Positions 16,856 to 24,512 of a DNA stretch of 64,000 nt are shown piece after piece (positions within the stretch are counted from its first letter, which is position 1; each line of letters starts with the position of its first letter). The notes beneath the pieces are model-generated. The model was not told the DNA's origin, searched no databases, and saw only the letters and a program-made list of their open reading frames with translations. The position numbers were made by a program, and so were the translations under genes. Origin of the DNA: Planctomycetota bacterium (lineage in GTDB: Bacteria > Planctomycetota > UBA1135 > GCA-002686595); NCBI GenBank assembly GCA_012960475.1, contig DUBE01000029.1:51253-115252 (forward strand), in the 5' to 3' direction.

Positions 16856-17554
16856 ATGGAAAACTTCAAACGTTACAGCCTGCCTCTTTCCCTGCTTGCC
16901 CTTTGCGCTTGCAACACCGGCCCCGATCTGGCCCAACAGCCCAGCGAGTCTCCTGCCACCGCCTGGGTTGACTTGAGCCAGGCCTCTTCTTGGCGTGGTT
17001 ACAAGAAAGACCATCTTCCCGATGCCTGGGTTGTGGCAGATGGTGTCTTGCACCTGACCGGTGCCGGCGACGGCGGCGATCTGGTCAGCCAAGAGACCTA
17101 CGGGAGCTTCGAGCTGCGAATGCAATGGAAGATCAGCCCCAAGGGCAACTCGGGGGTCATGTTCCATGTGCTCGAGGGCCAGGGCCCGACATTCTTCACC
17201 GGCCCGGAGATGCAGGTTCTGGACAACGCCTGGTTCGACGGAGAAAAGCCCAACCCCCTGACTTCCGCCGGAGCCAACTATGCCTTGCATGGCCCCGTCG
17301 AAGACAACACCCGTCCCGTGGGCGAGTGGAATGATGTGCTCTTGACGGTTGACGGTAATCATGTGGAGCACTGGATGAATGGCAAACTGCAGTGTTCCTA
17401 CGATCTGCATTCGGATGAGTGGAAAGCTGCTGTTGCCAACAGCAAGTTCAAGCAGTGGCCCAATTATGGCCTGGCCAAGCAGGGGCACATCGCCCTGCAA
17501 GATCACGGCAATCAGGTCTGGTATCGGGCGATTGAAGTGCGCCGTCTGGACTGA
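16856..17554 (+). CDS. DUF1080 (3-keto-disaccharide hydrolase family) lipoprotein
   Basis: 232 residues from the ATG at 16856, chosen because it opens a lipoprotein-type signal (PLSLLALCAC) and follows the MFS stop by 7 nt; longer in-frame starts overlap the MFS gene. The mature part is one DUF1080 beta-sandwich: WRGYKKDHLPDAWVVADGVL, GDLVSQETYGSFELRMQWK, GNSGVMFHV, GPEMQVLDNAW, GEWNDVLLTVDGNHVEHWMNG. The family includes 3-keto-sugar glycoside hydrolases and lyases acting outside the cytoplasm. It is the last gene of the 13157-17554 cluster. Confidence 0.85.
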   Translation: MENFKRYSLPLSLLALCACNTGPDLAQQPSESPATAWVDLSQASSWRGYKKDHLPDAWVVADGVLHLTGAGDGGDLVSQETYGSFELRMQWKISPKGNSGVMFHVLEGQGPTFFTGPEMQVLDNAWFDGEKPNPLTSAGANYALHGPVEDNTRPVGEWNDVLLTVDGNHVEHWMNGKLQCSYDLHSDEWKAAVANSKFKQWPNYGLAKQGHIALQDHGNQVWYRAIEVRRLD

Positions 17555-17576
17555 CTGAGGGGCGTTCTGCTTTCTG

Positions 17577-17590
17577 CCCCACTCGTGGGG
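17577..17590. terminator. Hairpin between convergent genes
   Basis: CCCCAC-TC-GTGGGG inverted repeat between the DUF1080 stop (17554) and the stop of the minus-strand gene (17619). No clear T-run on either side, so a bidirectional terminator role is only suggested by position. Confidence 0.35.
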
Positions 17591-17618
17591 TGCATACGAG
17601 AAGTCGAGCCCCGGGGCT

Positions 17619-20600
17619 CTACTTGGGGGCAAGCGCTCTTATGCGTTGTTCAAGGGCTTGCAGGTCCGGGTGCTGTGGCTCGCGCAGCTTGACCTTCTCA
17701 AGGGCTGCCTGCGCTGCACTCTGGTCTTTTGCAGCGAGGGCTATCTGGGTCATGAGCAGGTAGGGCTCGGCACTTGGGTCGTGTTCTGCTGCTGCTTCCA
17801 AGGCGAGCTGCGCACGGGGCAGGTCGCCCAGGGATGCGGAAGCTGTTGCCAGGAAGAGGTGGGCGCGGATGTTGGTTGGGTCGATCTCAAGCGCCTGTTC
17901 GAAAGCCATCAGGGCCTCGGAGATCTTGTTCCCTTTGACTCGGGCCACACCCAGGTTGAGGTGCCCCAGGGCGTAGTCCGGATCCGCTGCCACGGCCGCG
18001 GCGTAGCATTCCTCGGCTTTGGCCAGTCGCGAAAAGGAGAGGTGCGTGCGGGCCATTCCATCCCAGGCATCAGTGCGCGAAGGATCCTGATCGAGGGCGT
18101 TCTGAAAGTACACCTGGGCCGCCCGGAAGCGGCTCTCATTCAGGGCTCGGCGGCCCGCTTCCACGGAGAGTTCGGGAAAGGGCGCTTCCTCGGCCAGAAG
18201 AGCGAGCAGCGGCGCAAGATCCTGTTTCAGGGTGCCTTCCGTCAGCAGCCGTCGCCAGTCACCGTTGGCGTCGAATGCGAAGGCGGTCAGGGAGTCGGGC
18301 TTGCGCTGGTCGAAGAATCGCAGGGCGAGTTCTTCGGTCATGGCCAGGATCGGCCAGGGGGCTTCGCCTTCTGGTGCGGGCTCGCCATTGAGAGAGACCT
18401 GGGTCAGGGCGACGCCGGGATGTTCCGTGAGCAACTGTCTGAGCAACGCTGACGGTATTGAGTCCCGGGTGAAGAGCACCAGGGTCGGCTGTCCTGGCCG
18501 TCCCACCAGGTGGGGTCCGTCGATCCCACGGCCGGCCGCATCCAGGGCCGGCTGGGGCTGGCCTGGGTCCAGCAGCCGGGGCCAGCGGGGGACTGGGATC
18601 GAGGTGTGCTCCGACTGTCCCTTTTCCAACCGCACGCGACCCTGAGAGGGTAGATCATCCCAGACCTCTTCGGTGCCATCGGGCCACTGAACCCGCGCGC
18701 GCAGGATCTTTCCCATGTTGCTCGTGGCAAAACGCAGGGACGCTTCGTTTTGTGTCTGGAAGCCAGACACCAACAGGAACGGGGCCCGGCGTATGTGCTC
18801 CCCAGACTCGATCGATACCACCGCACCGATGGCGCCCGCGCTGGAGCCCTTGACCTGCGGCTCGATGATCAGGGTCGTTTGGGGCGGGGAGAGGTTCTCG
18901 TACAACCGCAACCCCTGCAGGGTCCAAAGGGCCAGATCGGTGTCCCCGTCCCCGTCAAAATCCAGGGGCGCAAGGGCCCGGCCGTCGTGCTCTCCATCCA
19001 AACCGAGCAGCCAGCCGGCCTCCACGAAACATCGCTCCCCATGGGGATCAGATCCGTCCATGTTCCAGAACAGGCAATCCCGCTCAAAGCCATTGAAGGA
19101 GCCCTGGAACTTGGTGTCCAGGTTCACATTGCGGCTGAGTTGGCCCTCTTCGAGGCGCAAGGCATCGTCCAGTACCTGTCGCCAGTAGTAGGTCTGCCAG
19201 TCCGGGTGGTTGGGATTGGAGTGGGAGGCAAAGCCATTGGTGACTGCCAGATCCAGGTCCCCGTCCCCGTCAGGATCAAAGAAGGCCGAGCCCCAGGACC
19301 ACTGTGCCTCGGCGCAACCCGCGGCGGTGGCATGGTCCAGCCAACCCGCATCTCCCTGACGATGGAGTCCGTTGCCCTGGGCGATGATCCCTACCCTTTG
19401 GCGCATCTCTTCGCTGATCGAAGTGGGCAGTTCGAGCATGCGTTGGCCTTGTTCGCTGGACATGTTGGACAGGTACAGGCTCCAGACCCCTTCGTTGTCG
19501 TAGTCCGCCAGGCTGGAGCCCATGGTGTAGGCGCTAAAGCCCGAGAGTCCAGGTTCTTTGCTGACCGCAAAGTTCCCGCTGCCATCATTCAGCCAGAGGT
19601 GATTGGGTCCAAAATCATTGCCCTCGAACAGGTCGGAGTCCCCGTCCTGGTCAAAGTCAAAAGCCGTGGCCACATAGGTGTAACCCTGGCCAAGAATGCC
19701 CCGGGAATCACTCTCTTCTGTAAAGATGAGGCCCTCATTATTGATGAGCAGATGATTGTCCGCGCCGTCCTGGGCGTCGACCGTGTTGTAGTGGGGGCCT
19801 CGGGAGCTTCCTGAGCCATAGACCGCGACAAAAAGATCCAGGTCCCCGTCTCCTTCAGCGTCGAAGGGGACCACGGTCTGGATCGCCAGCCGTCGCAAGC
19901 CGCGCGGATTGGGCAGGCTGAAGGCCCGTTCGATCCTGCGCCAGGTTCTGGGGTCCGCTCCCGTGCGGGTCCAAAGGGAGAGGAAGGCCTGCTCGCCCTC
20001 ATAGTCCAGGGGTTCAGAGCCAACCAACTCTTCCAACCCGTCCCCATCCAGATCCACCCAAAGCACAAACGCTGGACTCAACAGGGGCGCTTCGATCGGA
20101 TGGGGCACCGGCAGGAAGCCGCTCTCGCCATCGTTCTGCAGCAGGGTGGTCAGCTGACCCTTGCGCGTGGCGAGCACATCCAAGAATCCGTCCCGATTCC
20201 AATCCAGCACCGTCAAGCCCCCCAGGGCAAGAGTGCGGTGGTCGTCGAGGCCCTCTTGCAGAAGCCGTTTGTTGAAGGTCCCCATGCCGTCGCTGAAACC
20301 GGTTCGCCGCGTCACATCCCGAAAGGCGGGGAATTCTGTGCTGGCCTGCAGAGCGGATTCCAGCCCGAGGGCCGTGATCTGCCAGCGCTGATTGCCCCGA
20401 GCGAAGGCCAGGGCGCAGCGCAGACGAACCTGGCAGCGCTGATTACTCTCGTTGAACCCAGCGAGAAAAATGTCTGCGACCCCGCTGGCATTCTGTCCGT
20501 CCGGGGCGAGTCGAAAACGCAACAGCTCTCCTTCGCGCCGCAGGGTTTCTCTTGGTGGCATCAAGAGAGCAATCAGGTCGGGGATGGACGCCAGCAGATC

Positions 20601-20960
20601 AGTTCCTTGGGGATCGAACTCGAGCGGGTGCAGTGCACTGCCAAGGCTATGCACAAGCAGGGTCTGGTCGGCGAAGTGCCTGCGCGCGCTGGCGGGGGGC
20701 AGAAACGCCTGGGCGGAAGGGGAAACCCAGTCCGGCAGGTAGACATCCAGTCCGCCCAGTTGGGCAGAGAGGGCTGCCAGGGGTCCTTGTTCGATTCTCT
20801 CCGCAGCGGCCTCTGAGATTCCCAGGTCCCGTTCAAAGTGCTCCAGAGGATGCAGTGGGTGTTCTTCCCAGGTTTCTGAACCGCAGCCCGAGCAGAGGGT
20901 CAGAACACCCGTCAAGAACATCCCGCCAGGGCAGCGTGGCGGGGTCGGGGGTGAGAACAT
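17619..20960 (-). CDS. Giant lipoprotein: FG-GAP propeller + ASPIC/UnbV + thioredoxin-like + TPR
   Basis: 1113 residues from the ATG at 20960 (a second ATG at 20921 lies directly before the hydrophobic segment MFLTGVLTLCSGCGS). The Cys-ending signal suggests a lipoprotein. Residues 220-680 carry repeated FG-GAP/VCBS units with calcium-loop-like D-x-D-x-D-G-x-x-D motifs (DWNRDGFLD, DLDGDGLEE, DAEGDGDLD, DFDQDGDSD). Residues 687-778 match the ASPIC/UnbV domain ending in VQWPDGTEEVWDDL. Residues 815-920 look thioredoxin-like but lack a CxxC. The tail (923-1113) holds about five TPRs. The order resembles CRTAC1-type proteins with added modules. It probably works at the outer face of a membrane; the partner is unknown. 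Confidence 0.82.
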   Translation of the reverse strand: MFSPPTPPRCPGGMFLTGVLTLCSGCGSETWEEHPLHPLEHFERDLGISEAAAERIEQGPLAALSAQLGGLDVYLPDWVSPSAQAFLPPASARRHFADQTLLVHSLGSALHPLEFDPQGTDLLASIPDLIALLMPPRETLRREGELLRFRLAPDGQNASGVADIFLAGFNESNQRCQVRLRCALAFARGNQRWQITALGLESALQASTEFPAFRDVTRRTGFSDGMGTFNKRLLQEGLDDHRTLALGGLTVLDWNRDGFLDVLATRKGQLTTLLQNDGESGFLPVPHPIEAPLLSPAFVLWVDLDGDGLEELVGSEPLDYEGEQAFLSLWTRTGADPRTWRRIERAFSLPNPRGLRRLAIQTVVPFDAEGDGDLDLFVAVYGSGSSRGPHYNTVDAQDGADNHLLINNEGLIFTEESDSRGILGQGYTYVATAFDFDQDGDSDLFEGNDFGPNHLWLNDGSGNFAVSKEPGLSGFSAYTMGSSLADYDNEGVWSLYLSNMSSEQGQRMLELPTSISEEMRQRVGIIAQGNGLHRQGDAGWLDHATAAGCAEAQWSWGSAFFDPDGDGDLDLAVTNGFASHSNPNHPDWQTYYWRQVLDDALRLEEGQLSRNVNLDTKFQGSFNGFERDCLFWNMDGSDPHGERCFVEAGWLLGLDGEHDGRALAPLDFDGDGDTDLALWTLQGLRLYENLSPPQTTLIIEPQVKGSSAGAIGAVVSIESGEHIRRAPFLLVSGFQTQNEASLRFATSNMGKILRARVQWPDGTEEVWDDLPSQGRVRLEKGQSEHTSIPVPRWPRLLDPGQPQPALDAAGRGIDGPHLVGRPGQPTLVLFTRDSIPSALLRQLLTEHPGVALTQVSLNGEPAPEGEAPWPILAMTEELALRFFDQRKPDSLTAFAFDANGDWRRLLTEGTLKQDLAPLLALLAEEAPFPELSVEAGRRALNESRFRAAQVYFQNALDQDPSRTDAWDGMARTHLSFSRLAKAEECYAAAVAADPDYALGHLNLGVARVKGNKISEALMAFEQALEIDPTNIRAHLFLATASASLGDLPRAQLALEAAAEHDPSAEPYLLMTQIALAAKDQSAAQAALEKVKLREPQHPDLQALEQRIRALAPK

Positions 20961-21035
20961 GCTCGCGATCCTAGCGGGGCCTTGGGTCTTGGGCAAGGCA
21001 GGCCCTATTCTGTGGGCAGCGAGAAGAATGAGCTG

Positions 21036-21584
21036 ATGCGATTGATTCCAGGTGCGCTCTCTCTGATGTTGTTTTGCTCTGCCTGTGCTGGGTCTGGCGA
21101 GAAGTCTGACTCGGACCCGGTGCCTCGCTTGCTGGATTCCAAACTCAAGGTCCCCGAGCCAGGGTCTGATGAGCAGGACTCTCAGTCCGTGGCCGCATTC
21201 CTCGATGCCTGGCACAAGGCCGCCGCTCTAGCGGACGGGCAGGGCTACTTTGGCCGCATAGCTGAAGACGGGGTTTTTTTGGGTACCGACCCCAACGAGC
21301 GTTGGATCAAGGCCGACTTCCGAGCTGCGTTTGCGTCGTATTTTCAGGACAAGGAGAGCGCTTGGATCTATGTGCCGGGGCGCCGGGCAATCGCCATCGA
21401 AGGTCAGCACGCCTGGTTTGACGAGGACCTGGTCAGCGCGAGCTATGGAAAGGTACGGGGCAGTGGAGTCTTGCGTCGCAAGGGCGGGACTTGGGAGGTT
21501 GTGCAGTACAACCTGCACTTCACCGTTCCGAACGGCGCCGCGGAGGCGGTGCTCGAAGCGATTCGCGCTTACGAGAGTCAGTGA
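21036..21584 (+). CDS. SnoaL/NTF2-like lipoprotein
   Basis: 182 residues from the ATG at 21036, which opens a lipoprotein signal (LSLMLFCSAC); a longer in-frame start at 20982 lacks one. Residues 55-180 resemble the NTF2-like/SnoaL-3 (DUF4440-like) fold, with FLDAWHKAAALADGQGYF, a DGVFLGTDPNERW segment and a final strand WEVVQYNLHFTVP. Such proteins usually bind a small ligand, and catalysis is not evident. The gene is divergent from the UnbV giant, with 75 nt between starts, so the two may share a regulatory region. Confidence 0.72.
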   Translation: MRLIPGALSLMLFCSACAGSGEKSDSDPVPRLLDSKLKVPEPGSDEQDSQSVAAFLDAWHKAAALADGQGYFGRIAEDGVFLGTDPNERWIKADFRAAFASYFQDKESAWIYVPGRRAIAIEGQHAWFDEDLVSASYGKVRGSGVLRRKGGTWEVVQYNLHFTVPNGAAEAVLEAIRAYESQ

Positions 21585-21592
21585 GGTCGTAG

Positions 21593-22942
21593 CTAGACAC
21601 CTTCACGCCGCACGCGCCAGGCCAACCAGGCGGTTTGGGCCAGACTGGCCAGGGTGAAGCTGCTGACTGCGAACAACAGTCCAGGATCCTTCAACTCCCC
21701 ATGGGTCACACAGGCAGTCAGGAGCGCCGCGGCCACGACGAAAAACAAGAGCACCGCTTCAGTCACTCCGCGCGTCTTGCGTGCCGAGACCAGGAGCCCG
21801 GTAAAGTAACTCTGCATGGCCTGCAGTCCGGGCATGGGAACCGCGATGGCCGTGGCTGCTCCGGCCAGGGCCGCCAGGAAGGGGGAGAGATCATTGACCC
21901 CTTGAAACCAGACCTGCGCAAGGGGCGTGCTGGCGAAGACAAACAACACCAGGGTCGTGCCCAGGGCCAGACGGTTGCGGAACTGGCGCAGGACAGCTTT
22001 TGCTCCGGGGTGTTCAGCCAGGGCCACCACCACCTCGTTGTAGGCGAATCCCATTGAGCGCGTCAGGAACACCAAGCCGTGCACCGCGGGCCAGACCGCC
22101 AGACAGTCGATGGGATTGGGCAGGCGGTTCATGGCTGCTGATCCCAGGGGCTGCAGCAGGAGCGTGATCAGGGGCGTCAGGGCCAGGGGCAGATAGAACT
22201 GGGCGAAGCGGGAGGCGTTGAGATGGGGCCCGCTGTTCGGTGCCGCCACGCGCAAACGGGCCAGGGTAGGACGCACGGCCCAACCGATGTAGGCCGCCTC
22301 CACCAGCACCCCCGCCGAGATCGCGCAGGAGCCCACGGCGATTCCGGGCAGGTCGCTGAAGACGGCCAGTCCAATCAAGACTGTGGCGTTGGCCACGAGG
22401 CGCACCACCGTTCCCAGGCCCACCACTCGGCTGCGGTCCGCGCGAATCAAGAGCCCTTGCATGAAGCGTCGGTAGGCGATCGCTGCAGTCCAGGGCAGGA
22501 GGATTTGCAGACCCAGTCGGCCGGACTCTGCGACTTGGGGATTCGCCGCCAGCAGGTCCAGGGCCACCCAGTCATAAACCGGCGTGAACGCGATCAGGGC
22601 GTGCAGGACCGTCAAGAAGAGGGCCGCGTAACGCATGAAACCACGCACATAGCAAGTGCTCTGCCAGTCGCGACAGAGGGCGGTAGAAGCCGCCAGCAAC
22701 ATGATGATCGGCGCCTCCACCACCAAAGCAATTGGGAAGGCGATGCCCCCGTAGGCCGCCAGGTGCAAGCGCTCGTCTGGAAGCCGTCCGATGACCACCG
22801 CCAAGAGGGGCATCTCGATGGCCATCAAGGCCCAACTCGCAGCCAAGGGCACCCAGAGTCGCGTGACCCTGCTGAGATTCACTTCCGAAGGGGAGTGGCT
22901 GCTGGCTTCAACCTTGGTTGCGCTCATCAGGGCGCGGACCAT
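21593..22942 (-). CDS. MOP-superfamily exporter, possibly ANKH-like
   Basis: 449 residues with about 12 hydrophobic segments, starting MVRALM (either Met usable). The body begins LWVPLAASWALMAIEMPLLAVVIGRLPD, which recalls MATE/polysaccharide flippase proteins and also the ANKH (progressive ankylosis) family, where a similar LHALIAF segment is found. The role is export across the inner membrane; the substrate is open (drug, lipid-linked sugar, or citrate/pyrophosphate/ATP in ANKH-like members). It follows the ABC operon on the same strand but is separated from it by a terminator at 22981-23024. Confidence 0.6.
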   Translation of the reverse strand: MVRALMSATKVEASSHSPSEVNLSRVTRLWVPLAASWALMAIEMPLLAVVIGRLPDERLHLAAYGGIAFPIALVVEAPIIMLLAASTALCRDWQSTCYVRGFMRYAALFLTVLHALIAFTPVYDWVALDLLAANPQVAESGRLGLQILLPWTAAIAYRRFMQGLLIRADRSRVVGLGTVVRLVANATVLIGLAVFSDLPGIAVGSCAISAGVLVEAAYIGWAVRPTLARLRVAAPNSGPHLNASRFAQFYLPLALTPLITLLLQPLGSAAMNRLPNPIDCLAVWPAVHGLVFLTRSMGFAYNEVVVALAEHPGAKAVLRQFRNRLALGTTLVLFVFASTPLAQVWFQGVNDLSPFLAALAGAATAIAVPMPGLQAMQSYFTGLLVSARKTRGVTEAVLLFFVVAAALLTACVTHGELKDPGLLFAVSSFTLASLAQTAWLAWRVRREGV

Positions 22943-22980
22943 ACCCGCCCGGGAGAACCCGCGGGTCTTGCAGGGTCCTC

Positions 22981-23024
22981 AACAAAATCCCGGCCAGGAC
23001 CCTGATTTCTTGGGCCCTGGCCGG
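22981..23024 (-). terminator. Rho-independent terminator of the Gld-type ABC operon
   Basis: Read on the minus strand: arms of 13 bases (forward CCGGCCAGGACCC at 22990-23002 and GGGCCCTGGCCGG at 23012-23024, one mismatch) around a 9-base loop, followed by GATTTTGTT. It lies 81 nt past the stop of the DUF4340 gene and before the flippase gene. Confidence 0.75.
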
Positions 23025-23105
23025 AACAACGCGAACCCTTCCCGGTGTTTTTGGCCGCTGGGGAACGCAAGGGAGAGATCGGAGTCTCCGGGCGCGGAAC
23101 TTGAA

Positions 23106-24512
23106 TCAGAGTTGGCCGCCTCCCGATCCTTCTCCGGGAGGTTCGGGTTGCGGGTTGTCCTTGGGGGCATCGCTTTTGGGCTCGGTCCCGGTTCCATCCG
23201 GGACGGGAGTGACCTTGGGGGGCGCTTCTTCGCCGGGGCTGGACTCGTCAGGAGCTTCAGGCTCCCCCGGAGGGGGCTCAGTCACTGGATTCTCAGGTGT
23301 GAGAGTTTCGTCCGGAATCTCGATGAAATCATCGAGCTCCACCCCTGGTTCCGCGGGATCGGCAACCTCTTCCACCACAATCGGCTTGACCAGCTCATCC
23401 ATTCGGCAGAGGAACACGCTTCTGCGGTAGGCGGGGAGCACATAGGTCCAAGCAGCGAACTGTTCGTTCAGGGCCTTCACTTCCGCTTGCACCACAGCTG
23501 GATCCGGGGCCTCCTCTGTGGGGGCGTCATCGAGGGATTCCACCGCTTCCACTCCAGGAGCCAGAGGGCCATTCCATGGGGCGCTCGGGTTCTCATCGAA
23601 GGTCGCGGTCAGGTTGAGCAGCAAGCGTTCGGTGGGAGCGGTGCCAGGGACTTCGGGATCCTCTGTTTCCAGCTGGCTGGCCACATGGATCACCAGGCCA
23701 TCCGAGGTATGAAAACTGCTCTTGACGACTTGTGTCGGATCCAGATCCATGCGAGTGCGCACATCTTCGAAGTTCAGGCTCGTCATGGCCGAGGTAAAGC
23801 GCGAGGTGACCCACTCACTGCTGGCCTCGTTGCCCTGGGGCAGGTTCATGACCGTCAGAGTGGAGTCCTCTTTCTGGGCCCGCTGCATGCGGATCGTATC
23901 CCCGTCCGGGTGCAGGACATCAACCTTGGTCAAACGGGTGGCGGGGACCTGAACAACCAAAGTCTCCACCCAGTCTCCGAGATCGGTGCTCAGGTGCAGG
24001 TCTCCCGAGGCGGTCCAGGAGGCGGCTTCACCGGCCAGGCGTACATAATGGGCTTCCGTGCCCTGGGCCCGGCTGCGCCCGATGATCAGGCTTGCCAGGG
24101 TCGTGCCATCCACCAGATGCAAGCTGACCTGACTGGAATTTGAACCCTCGGCGCCCACATCGTCAAGTCCCAGGTCCCCATAGCGCTCAGGGTTTGAGGT
24201 CTTCTGCTGGAGACGCTTGGAACGGGCTAGAGATCCCAGCAGGGTTGCAACTCTCCCGGGGGAGACCGCATAGCCGCTGCGCTCCAAGAGGCTCCACTGG
24301 TTGGACTCCGGGTCGTGGCTAAGAGTCCAGGTCTCGTCGCTGGATTGGATCACAATCTGTGCCACGGATCCCACTTGGGACTTGAGCTCGGGAAAGAGAG
24401 CAGTCTGGGCCTCGGCGCTGGTGTTGGCGCTCCGGTTGGACTCCAGAAGGATTGCTGCGCTGCCGAGGGCGATGGTCGCTGCGGCCAATAGCAAGGGTGT
24501 CTTGGAACTCAT
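23106..24512 (-). CDS. DUF4340 domain protein of a Gld-type ABC system
   Basis: 468 residues with an N-terminal signal anchor (LLLAAATIALGSAAILL). Residues 40-280 match the DUF4340 family: VAQIVIQSSDETWTLSHD, WSLLERSGYAVSPGRVATLLGSL, and a repeated strand unit. The last 120 residues are Pro/Glu-rich with EPPGEPEAPDE-like stretches, probably disordered. DUF4340 proteins accompany GldG-like auxiliary proteins and ABC-2 permeases; the domain faces the periplasm. Its start overlaps the upstream gene stop by 4 nt (24509-24512), so translation is coupled. It is the last gene of a four-gene operon. Confidence 0.8.
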   Translation of the reverse strand: MSSKTPLLLAAATIALGSAAILLESNRSANTSAEAQTALFPELKSQVGSVAQIVIQSSDETWTLSHDPESNQWSLLERSGYAVSPGRVATLLGSLARSKRLQQKTSNPERYGDLGLDDVGAEGSNSSQVSLHLVDGTTLASLIIGRSRAQGTEAHYVRLAGEAASWTASGDLHLSTDLGDWVETLVVQVPATRLTKVDVLHPDGDTIRMQRAQKEDSTLTVMNLPQGNEASSEWVTSRFTSAMTSLNFEDVRTRMDLDPTQVVKSSFHTSDGLVIHVASQLETEDPEVPGTAPTERLLLNLTATFDENPSAPWNGPLAPGVEAVESLDDAPTEEAPDPAVVQAEVKALNEQFAAWTYVLPAYRRSVFLCRMDELVKPIVVEEVADPAEPGVELDDFIEIPDETLTPENPVTEPPPGEPEAPDESSPGEEAPPKVTPVPDGTGTEPKSDAPKDNPQPEPPGEGSGGGQL

